Shown one piece after another: positions 1-5,422 of a DNA stretch of 8,050 bases; the stretch's first letter is position 1, and every line of letters starts with the position of its first letter. This DNA is from Lachnospiraceae bacterium (GTDB lineage Bacteria > Bacillota > Clostridia > Lachnospirales > Lachnospiraceae). The notes under the pieces were generated by a model that was given only the letters and a program-made list of their open reading frames with translations, had not been told where the DNA came from and made no database searches. The DNA is taken from positions 1 to 8,050 of the forward strand of contig DNJM01000227.1 of assembly GCA_003489085.1 (NCBI GenBank), given 5' to 3'. Made by a program: the position numbers and the translations under genes.

Positions 1-11
1 TTTTAGAGTAG

Positions 12-40
12 TTGTATTTTTATCCATAATTTAGTATACT
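12..40 (+). promoter_or_regulatory. Candidate sigma-70/sigma-A promoter for the gltA unit
   Basis: A -35-like TTGTAT (12-17) and a -10-like TATACT (35-40) are separated by 17 bases, in an AT-rich stretch. The -10 matches the consensus at five of six positions and the -35 at four. Transcription would start near 46-48 and give a leader of about 160 nt before the citrate synthase. No better pair was found closer to the gene. This is a pattern match only. Confidence 0.5.
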
Positions 41-61
41 GATATCGTCAGGTTAGTGAAA

Positions 62-94
62 AAAGCGTCCCGGCAAGCATGCTGTGGGCGCTTT
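62..94. terminator. GC-rich hairpin in the gltA leader; terminator or attenuator-like
   Basis: AAAGCG-T-CCC (62-71) pairs with GGGCGCTTT (86-94), leaving one bulged T (68) and a 14-nt loop that contains the palindrome AGCATGCT. On the + strand the following bases (CGGTTTAAAT) make only a weak U-tract. On the - strand the stem is followed by a run of six T, but no - strand gene lies to its right. It could end transcription arriving from a + strand gene left of the window. If the promoter at 12-40 is real, it would instead be a structure at the extreme 5' end of the gltA mRNA. Its role is undecided. Confidence 0.5.
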
Positions 95-193
95 CGGTTT
101 AAATGAAATCATTTCCGACGGAGAATTTCCGGAGGAATTGTAAAATATAGAAAAGGCGGCACTTGTCAATGAAATATGCGTAACGAGTAAAAG

Positions 194-200
194 AAAGGAG
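194..200 (+). promoter_or_regulatory. Ribosome binding site deciding the gltA start
   Basis: AAAGGAG ends at 200. It lies 7 nt before the ATG at 208 but only 1 nt before the in-frame ATG at 202. The spacing favours initiation at 208, which removes two residues (Met-Leu) from the longest open frame. Confidence 0.75.
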
Positions 201-207
201 AATGCTT

Positions 208-1578
208 ATGCCGGAAACACAAGACAACATTTTATTTGATATTACTCCTCAGATTCAGCATTTTGCAGAGAAATGCCAGAAGAACAATAACATTCCGAAA
301 GAATTATATGAGCAGTACAATGTGAAGAGGGGTCTTCGTGACCTGAATGGAAAGGGTGTGCTGGCCGGTCTGACGAATATATCCGACGTCAATGCAAAGA
401 AGCTGGTGAATGGAGAAGAGGTTCCCTGTGCGGGCAGCCTGTATTATCGTGGATATAATATTAAGGATCTGGTGAAGGGGTTTCTGGCGGCAGGTCATTA
501 TGGCTTTGAAGAAATTGCATATCTGCTTTTGTTCGGAGCGCTTCCGACAGTGAAGGAGCTTGAGGAGTTTCATGGGACATTGGTATCCAGAAGAACGCTT
601 CCTCCGAATTTTGTCAGAGATGTCATTATGAAGGCGCCGAGTAAGGATATGATGATCAGTATTTCCCGTTCCATTCTGAATCTGTATTCTTATGATGAGA
701 AGGCGGATGACACCAGCATACCGAATGTGCTGAGGCAGTGCCTGAATCTGATCAGTCAGTTTCCGATGCTGATGGTTTATGGCTATCATGCGTATAACTA
801 CAGGCAGGGCGAGGATATGTTTATTTATGCACCGTCACCGGAGCTGTCTGCAGCAGAGAATATTCTGATGATGCTAAGAGAAAATAAGCAATATACACCG
901 CTGGAAGCCAGAATCCTGGACATGGCGCTGGTGTTGCATATGGATCACGGCGGAGGAAATAATTCTACATTTACTACGCACGTAGTGACGTCTTCCGGAA
1001 CGGATACATATTCCACGATGGCAGCCGCAATGGCATCCTTAAAGGGACCGAAGCATGGCGGGGCGAATATTAAGGTAACGTCTATGTTTGAGGATATGGA
1101 ATCGAAGCTGAAGGACTGGGAAGACGAGGACGAGATCCGGGCATATCTGGAAGCGATTCTGGAAAAGAAAGCGTTTGACCGGAAGGGACTTATATACGGA
1201 GTCGGCCATGCGATCTATTCTGTTTCTGATCCGAGAGCGGATATTTTCAAAGCATTTGTGGGGCAGCTGGCGCAGGAAAAAGGGCGTGAAAAAGAATATG
1301 CATTATATGAGAAGGTAGAGCGCCTGGCGCCGCAGGTGATTGGGGAACGCAGGAAGATCTATAAAGGAGTCAATACCAATATCGATTTCTACAGTGGACT
1401 GGTGTACAGTATGCTGAATCTGCCGAAGGAATTGTATACCCCGATTTTTGCTGCGGCACGAATTGTCGGGTGGAGCGCACATCGGTTAGAAGAGCTGATT
1501 AATGTCGATAAGATTATCCGTCCGGCATATCGTCCGCTGACTCCATACCGTGATTATGTAAAGCTGGAAGATCGTTAA
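208..1578 (+). CDS. gltA: Citrate synthase (Si-type)
   Basis: Condenses oxaloacetate and acetyl-CoA to citrate in the cytosol, the entry step of the oxidative TCA branch that supplies 2-oxoglutarate for glutamate. The protein has 456 residues from the ATG at 208. Family signatures are clear: the LHMDHGGGNNSTF block (243-255), GPKHGGAN (280-287) with the catalytic His at 283, GVGHAIYSVSDPRA (331-344) with His334 and Arg343, and NIDFYSG (391-397) with the catalytic Asp393. Arg418 in AARIVGW matches the conserved substrate-binding Arg. It is slightly longer than E. coli GltA (427 aa), with an N-terminal extension. The C-terminal segment (IRPAYRPLTPY) differs from the usual RPRQxYxG. A 2-methylcitrate synthase cannot be strictly excluded, but no other methylcitrate-cycle gene is visible. 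The hydrolase follows after a 32-nt gap, probably on the same transcript. Confidence 0.95.
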   Translation: MPETQDNILFDITPQIQHFAEKCQKNNNIPKELYEQYNVKRGLRDLNGKGVLAGLTNISDVNAKKLVNGEEVPCAGSLYYRGYNIKDLVKGFLAAGHYGFEEIAYLLLFGALPTVKELEEFHGTLVSRRTLPPNFVRDVIMKAPSKDMMISISRSILNLYSYDEKADDTSIPNVLRQCLNLISQFPMLMVYGYHAYNYRQGEDMFIYAPSPELSAAENILMMLRENKQYTPLEARILDMALVLHMDHGGGNNSTFTTHVVTSSGTDTYSTMAAAMASLKGPKHGGANIKVTSMFEDMESKLKDWEDEDEIRAYLEAILEKKAFDRKGLIYGVGHAIYSVSDPRADIFKAFVGQLAQEKGREKEYALYEKVERLAPQVIGERRKIYKGVNTNIDFYSGLVYSMLNLPKELYTPIFAAARIVGWSAHRLEELINVDKIIRPAYRPLTPYRDYVKLEDR

Positions 1579-1598
1579 ACGCAGTTTGGATGCTGCAG

Positions 1599-1605
1599 AA
1601 AGAGG
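1599..1605 (+). promoter_or_regulatory. Ribosome binding site deciding the hydrolase start
   Basis: AAAGAGG lies 5 nt before the ATG at 1611. The in-frame ATG at 1590 has no purine-rich site in front of it, and using it would put this motif inside the coding region. The shorter protein also begins directly with the family-typical first beta strand. Confidence 0.65.
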
Positions 1606-1610
1606 TTCAT

Positions 1611-2546
1611 ATGAAGGCAGAATTTTTTTATCCGTCCAGAGACGGAATGACGCAGATTCATGCGATTGAATGGGTACCGGAGGGCAATGTGAAGGCGGTG
1701 CTCCAGATCAGCCATGGCATGGTTGAGTATATTGACCGCTATGACGAATTCGCAGAGTATCTTGCCGGACAGGGATATTATGTAGTAGGGCATGACCATT
1801 TGGGGCACGGGAAGTCCGTAACGGAGGAGGACCGGCTCGGGTATTTTCATGAGACCCGGGGAAATGACTTTGTAATTGGGGATATCCATGAGCTTCGGAT
1901 GCGTACGATGAAGAAATATCCGGAGGTACCGTACTTTATGTTGGGACACAGCATGGGATCTTTCCTGCTGCGCCAGTATATCCAGATGTATGGAAAGGGG
2001 CTGGCCGGAGTCCTGATCGTGGGAACCGGATATCAGCCGGCCATTGTGCTGCATGTCGGAAGAGCATTGTGCAGGATCATCAGTCTGGTTAAGGATGACC
2101 ATGTGCGGTGTAAGATTGTAGACGGAATGGCATTCGGCGGCTACAATAAAAGGTTTGAACCGGCCAGGACGAGTAAGGACTGGCTGACCAAGGATGAGGC
2201 GATCGTGGATAAGTATCTGGCGGATCCATGGTGCAGCTTTATGTTTACGATAAATGCCTATTACCATATGTTCGGCGGGATGCTGCAGCTGACAAAGAGG
2301 AAGAATCTGAAGAAAATTCCGAAAGAGCTTCCCGTTTATTTCATTGCGGGAAAGGATGATCCGGTGGGTAATTTCGGTAAGGGTGTGGAAAAGGTCTATC
2401 ATCAGTACCGTGCTCTGGGGATAAAGGATGTCAGCATCCGCCTGTATGAGACAGACCGGCATGAGATTCTGAATGAAACGGACCGGCAGCAGGTATTTAA
2501 GGACATCTGGTTTTGGCTGGAATTGAAGAGAAAACGCAGAAAATAA
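1611..2546 (+). CDS. Alpha/beta hydrolase, monoacylglycerol lipase/lysophospholipase-like (serine hydrolase, Hydrolase_4/S33 type)
   Basis: A 311-residue cytosolic serine hydrolase with no signal peptide. The oxyanion-hole strand ISHGMVEYIDRYDEFA (33-48) and GHDHLGHGKS (60-69) are hallmarks of the monoacylglycerol lipase/lysophospholipase branch. The nucleophile elbow GHSMG (112-116) places Ser114 as the catalytic serine. AGKDDPVGN (246-254) supplies the acid, probably Asp250, and DRHEILNE (282-289) the histidine, His284. Family knowledge suggests hydrolysis of a carboxylic ester such as a monoacylglycerol or lysophospholipid, but the substrate cannot be read from the sequence. The gene lies between gltA and a strong terminator, so it is probably the last gene of that unit. 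No metabolic link to citrate synthase is evident. The C-terminus is basic (KRKRRK). Confidence 0.9.
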   Translation: MKAEFFYPSRDGMTQIHAIEWVPEGNVKAVLQISHGMVEYIDRYDEFAEYLAGQGYYVVGHDHLGHGKSVTEEDRLGYFHETRGNDFVIGDIHELRMRTMKKYPEVPYFMLGHSMGSFLLRQYIQMYGKGLAGVLIVGTGYQPAIVLHVGRALCRIISLVKDDHVRCKIVDGMAFGGYNKRFEPARTSKDWLTKDEAIVDKYLADPWCSFMFTINAYYHMFGGMLQLTKRKNLKKIPKELPVYFIAGKDDPVGNFGKGVEKVYHQYRALGIKDVSIRLYETDRHEILNETDRQQVFKDIWFWLELKRKRRK

Positions 2547-2608
2547 TGCAATGACAGAGATTTCATTTGCAAAATAAAATATTTTCATGAATATAAAAAA
2601 TATATCAC

Positions 2609-2650
2609 AAGTGCGGTGTTTTGAGAAGTAGAAAATGCCGCACTTTTTTT
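2609..2650 (+). terminator. Rho-independent terminator after the hydrolase gene
   Basis: AAGTGCGG (2609-2616) pairs perfectly with CCGCACTT (2638-2645). The stem extends through two G.U pairs and four T-A pairs to about 14 bp, closing a 9-nt loop (2623-2631). Seven T (2644-2650) follow the GC-rich part. It begins about 60 nt after the hydrolase stop and separates the gltA unit from the peptide-utilisation unit, which has its own promoter 50 nt downstream. Confidence 0.9.
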
Positions 2651-2701
2651 GTACATAATCACCAAATTGCAGGAAAATAAAATGAAAATTATCTGGCTTT
2701 A

Positions 2702-2730
2702 TTGACATTTATGAGCTTGAATGATAAAAT
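2702..2730 (+). promoter_or_regulatory. Strong sigma-70/sigma-A promoter for the peptide-utilisation operon
   Basis: A perfect -35 TTGACA (2702-2707) is followed after 17 nt by the -10 TAAAAT (2725-2730). The -10 is preceded by TGA, giving an extended -10 (TGn). Transcription should start near 2737, leaving a short A-rich leader of about 55 nt before the first ribosome binding site. It lies just after the terminator and before the first peptidase gene, where an operon promoter is expected. Confidence 0.85.
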
Positions 2731-2731
2731 C

Positions 2732-2747
2732 CATAATCATAATTATG
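2732..2747. promoter_or_regulatory. Inverted repeat at the predicted transcription start; possible operator
   Basis: CATAAT (2732-2737) and ATTATG (2742-2747) form a perfect 6-bp inverted repeat with a 4-nt spacer. It begins one base after the -10 box and covers the predicted start site. This is a position where a repressor dimer could block the promoter. The sequence is AT-rich, so chance is a real alternative, and no regulator gene is in the window to pair with it. Confidence 0.35.
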
Positions 2748-2776
2748 AAAAAAAATATATAAAAATGAAAAAAAGG

Positions 2777-2783
2777 AAAGGAG
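2777..2783 (+). promoter_or_regulatory. Ribosome binding site in front of the out-of-frame ATG at 2792
   Basis: AAAGGAG ends 8 nt before the ATG at 2792, ideal spacing. That ATG opens a 43-codon frame ending at the TGA at 2921-2923, not the metalloprotease frame. This is the only good initiation signal upstream of the metalloprotease, whereas its in-frame TTG at 2821 has no purine-rich site before it. The mismatch suggests that ribosomes start at 2792 and change frame, or that a base has been lost. Confidence 0.8.
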
Positions 2784-2805
2784 AGAACGAGATGGGACCT
2801 ATTAT

Positions 2806-2812
2806 AAAAAAG
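2806..2812 (+). other. A AAA AAG slippery heptamer in phase with the ATG at 2792 (candidate -1 frameshift site)
   Basis: Reading from ATG 2792, the codons are ATG GGA CCT ATT ATA AAA AAG. The heptamer A-AAA-AAG therefore sits in exactly the X-XXY-YYZ phase of the efficient bacterial -1 frameshift signal known from dnaX. Slipping back one base continues as GCT GTT CTT TTG into the metalloprotease frame, giving a start of MGPIIKKAVLLDERR and a 368-residue product. A weak AU-rich hairpin (2816-2822 with 2830-2836, 7-nt loop) follows, but it lies very close to the site and would be a poor stimulator. A single-base deletion in the same stretch gives the same pattern. Confidence 0.4.
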
Positions 2813-2820
2813 CTGTTCTT

Positions 2821-3897
2821 TTGGATGAGAGAAGAATTGAACTGTACTGGGACAGACAGGTGTGGGAAGCGGATGTGGAGAGGAATTTCCGGGTTACCTG
2901 TAAAGGCGAGGAGCTTCCGCTGACACATTGGACCAATTCGTGTGACCAGGAGTGGGATTATGGTACGGTATATCAGAAGGAATCCATGCGGACTACACTG
3001 GCACTTACGGAACCGCTGGATGGAAGATGCGCCAAAGACCTTCAGGTGAGCGTAACAGGAGAGGTTGTGGATCTGGAAGATCATCCGGCGGATTACGGGA
3101 CGGTATATCCGGTGGTATATGAACCGTATTATACATCCTGGCTGAAAACAGAAACCGGTATTACGGTGCGGGCAGGCTGCACGGTAGCAGAGAGTTCCCT
3201 GCAGCTGGCAGCCAGAATCATCGATCTGATGCTGAAGAAGATTCCGGATGTGGCAGCAAAGCTGATTGAGCTGCATGCGGATGTAGGGATTTATGGATTG
3301 AAGGAGAATGCCTATGATATTCCGGAACACAGGATGGGTTATCTTTTGGCAACACGTCATGTAGAGGGCTTTGGAGGTGTGAAGGGAAATCCGATCTCAA
3401 CGATTTCGGAGGCGAACCTGATCCGGCTTCGCTCCGGAAGATATGCAACAATGTATCCACATGAAATGATTCTGGTGCATGAATTCGGCCATGCGATTCA
3501 TTTGATCGGAATCGACTATCTGGAGGATAAGACATTGAGCAATCGGATCAAGGATTGTTATGAGCATGCAAAGAACAGCGGCCTATGGCCGGATACCTAT
3601 GCGATCAGTAATCATGAAGAATATTTTGCAACGATGAGTACGATCTGGTTCAATGTCATGCAGGAAGGTGTGGACGGAAAATGGGACGGCATTCGCGGAC
3701 CAGTCAATACCAGAGAAGAGCTTCGTATCTATGATCCGGAAGCATATTGTCTGATGAGAGATATTTATATGGAGGATATGCTGCCGGCACCCTGGAATTA
3801 TAATACGGATTTCTATGACTGCGAGGGAAAACCGCGTCAGGAAATGGGCTGCTATAATTTAGGGTTGGATAAATTCGAGTGGCAGTTTATCAAGTAA
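2821..3897 (+). CDS. Leaderless gluzincin zinc metalloprotease, anthrax lethal factor/PPEP-like catalytic domain
   Basis: Probable zinc endopeptidase, 358 residues from the TTG at 2821. The zinc motif HEFGH (220-224) supplies His220, the base Glu221 and His224. Downstream, Y260 and E267 in the block 258-270 (DTYAISNHEEYFA) fit the Tyr-x6-Glu-aromatic-Phe-Ala arrangement that gives anthrax lethal factor its catalytic Tyr and third zinc ligand; Pro-Pro endopeptidases share this spacing. Glu266 is the alternative ligand. Residues 1-200 are a domain I do not recognise, with DYGTVY occurring twice (46-51, 91-96). No signal peptide or membrane segment is seen, so the cytosol is likely. The start is problematic: the good ribosome binding site and ATG (2792) are one frame away (see 2806-2812). 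It is first in a peptide transporter/peptidase operon, so a role in peptide breakdown or in processing an operon partner is inferred. Substrate unknown. Confidence 0.8.
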   Translation: MDERRIELYWDRQVWEADVERNFRVTCKGEELPLTHWTNSCDQEWDYGTVYQKESMRTTLALTEPLDGRCAKDLQVSVTGEVVDLEDHPADYGTVYPVVYEPYYTSWLKTETGITVRAGCTVAESSLQLAARIIDLMLKKIPDVAAKLIELHADVGIYGLKENAYDIPEHRMGYLLATRHVEGFGGVKGNPISTISEANLIRLRSGRYATMYPHEMILVHEFGHAIHLIGIDYLEDKTLSNRIKDCYEHAKNSGLWPDTYAISNHEEYFATMSTIWFNVMQEGVDGKWDGIRGPVNTREELRIYDPEAYCLMRDIYMEDMLPAPWNYNTDFYDCEGKPRQEMGCYNLGLDKFEWQFIK

Positions 3898-3919
3898 AAA
3901 TGACAGGAGGAAGAGTAAA

Positions 3920-5422
3920 ATGACCACAGAAGCAAAAACATCTGCAGAAAAGCAGGTAGAGGAAATCAGGAAACAGACCAGTTTCCTTGGACACCCGAAA
4001 GGGATCGGAACATTAAGTTTTATGCAGTTATGCAACTCCTTCGCTTCCTATGGGATGAGTGCAATTCTGGTGTATTATCTGTATGCGGCAGCACCGGGCG
4101 GGCTGGGACTTGCAAAAGAGAGTGCAGCGCAGCTGGTATCCTTATATTCTGCTGTTTCTATCCTGACAGGACTTGTGGGAAGCTATGTAGCGGACCGTAT
4201 CCTGGGACCGCGAAAAGCGCTTGGGATCAGCCGTATCGTGCAGACGCTGGCGTATGCATGTCTGGCAATTCCATTCCTTGATATTTATGGTTATGCAGCA
4301 AGCCAGTTCCTGCTGTGCTTTGCAGCTATGCTGGTAGGACGAAGCCTGGATGCCCTGGTTGGAAAATGTTATGATCTGTCTGATAAGAGACGAGATGGCG
4401 CTTACACGATTACGTATATCATTTCCAATATCGGAGCGGCGGCACCGGTGATCTCTGGTTCCGTTGCACTGGCAACCGGTTACAATGTGGCATTCGCATT
4501 ATCGGCAGTATTTGCAGGTGTAGGAACGATTGCATATTATATGACGGAGAAGAAATTCTTCGGACCGATCGGTCTGGAACCGGATGACCCGATCCCGGAT
4601 GATCAGAAAAAGGCATTTATGACTAAATTTATTGGTGCTGTTATTGTAGTGATAGTAGTTCTGGCAGCATTATTTATGACAGGTACTCTTTCGGTAAATA
4701 AGTTTGCCAATTTCATGAGCACGGCGGCGATCTTTATCCCGATTATTTATCTGGTATATATTATTAAGAGTAAAAAGACCACCAAAGAAGAAGCGAAACA
4801 TGTCATGTATCTGATTCCATTATTCATCTGTAACTGTTTCGCAATGCTGGTATGGACGCAGTCAACCTCCATTCTTGCTATTTATGCGGAGGAAAGTGTA
4901 AACCGTAACCTTTTCGGAATCGAAATTACACCGGCGGCATTCCAGACCCTGCCGGCCATTATCGCCATTATCTGGGGCAGTGTAGTGACAGCGTTATGGA
5001 CAAAGCTGGGAGACAGACAGCTGTCTGCACCTGGTAAGATTGGGTATGGTACGGTATTATGGGGACTTGGACCGCTGTTTATGATCATTCCGTTCTCCAT
5101 CTATGGGCCAGGGGAAAAAGCCAGCCCATTGTGGTTAATCATTTTCTATGTTATCATTATTTTAGGTGAGGCATTTACCAGCCCGGTTGGCTATTCCTCC
5201 GCGTCCCTGGTTGCGCCGAAAGCATTTGCAACACAGATGATTACCGTATGGAGCTTAAGTCAGTCTACCGGAGCTGCTCTTAGTACATTGGCAGTGAATT
5301 TCTATAAGGAAGGTTCCGAATCCATATACTTCCTGATGATCGGTGGTCTGACCTGTATTGTCGGACTGGCAGTTGGTATCATGCGTAATAAGATTGCGAA
5401 AGGAATGGGATTAAATGAATAA
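3920..5422 (+). CDS. POT/PTR2-family peptide transporter (MFS) with atypical TM1 motif
   Basis: Integral membrane transporter of 500 residues, the usual POT length, probably importing di-/tripeptides. Matches along the family include FLGHPKGIGTL (22-32), SFASYGMSAILVYYL (40-54), VADRILGPRKA (90-100), the TM5 YIISNIGAAAPVISG stretch (166-180), VNRNLFGIEITPAAFQTL (327-344) and EAFTSPVG (417-424) with the conserved TM10 Glu417. About 12 core helices plus two extra helices between TM6 and TM7 (about 236-256 and 266-284) fit bacterial POTs. The odd feature is TM1: where POT proteins carry E-x-x-E-R, this one has Q36-L-C-N39-S40, so the proton-coupling acids and the arginine are gone. The TM4 lysine also appears absent. 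Transport may be uncoupled, use another ion, or involve a different substrate. It follows the metalloprotease by 22 nt with an AGGAGG site (3905-3910), and its last 8 nt overlap the next gene. Confidence 0.88.
   Translation: MTTEAKTSAEKQVEEIRKQTSFLGHPKGIGTLSFMQLCNSFASYGMSAILVYYLYAAAPGGLGLAKESAAQLVSLYSAVSILTGLVGSYVADRILGPRKALGISRIVQTLAYACLAIPFLDIYGYAASQFLLCFAAMLVGRSLDALVGKCYDLSDKRRDGAYTITYIISNIGAAAPVISGSVALATGYNVAFALSAVFAGVGTIAYYMTEKKFFGPIGLEPDDPIPDDQKKAFMTKFIGAVIVVIVVLAALFMTGTLSVNKFANFMSTAAIFIPIIYLVYIIKSKKTTKEEAKHVMYLIPLFICNCFAMLVWTQSTSILAIYAEESVNRNLFGIEITPAAFQTLPAIIAIIWGSVVTALWTKLGDRQLSAPGKIGYGTVLWGLGPLFMIIPFSIYGPGEKASPLWLIIFYVIIILGEAFTSPVGYSSASLVAPKAFATQMITVWSLSQSTGAALSTLAVNFYKEGSESIYFLMIGGLTCIVGLAVGIMRNKIAKGMGLNE

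Noticed and set aside
62..94. Leader hairpin read as a - strand terminator because of its T-run on that strand
   Set aside because: No - strand gene lies to its right for it to terminate; the hairpin is kept with undecided orientation.
131..143. GGAGG followed by TTG-TAA in the gltA leader, a start-stop mini-frame
   Set aside because: Spacing of the GGAGG to the TTG is only 2 nt, and a start directly followed by a stop has no support.
202..207. ATG at 202 as the start of citrate synthase
   Set aside because: It is only 1 nt from the end of the AAAGGAG site, too close for normal initiation; ATG 208 has ideal spacing.
1590..1610. ATG at 1590 as the start of the hydrolase
   Set aside because: No ribosome binding site precedes it, and it would absorb the AAAGAGG site serving ATG 1611.
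1575..2708. Long - strand open frame (377 codons) opposite the hydrolase
   Set aside because: It runs antisense over a gene with an intact catalytic triad, crosses a + strand terminator and promoter, and its translation shows no recognisable domain; it is a shadow of the real gene's codon pattern.
2765..2791. ATG at 2765, in the same frame as ATG 2792
   Set aside because: No Shine-Dalgarno sequence precedes it in the A-rich leader, and the AAAGGAG serving 2792 would be inside its coding region.
2743..3360. - strand open frame of 205 codons opposite the metalloprotease start
   Set aside because: It has no convincing ribosome binding site or domain and is opposite a frame with clear zinc-protease motifs. 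The same holds for the - strand frames at 5379-6020 and 6150-6677.
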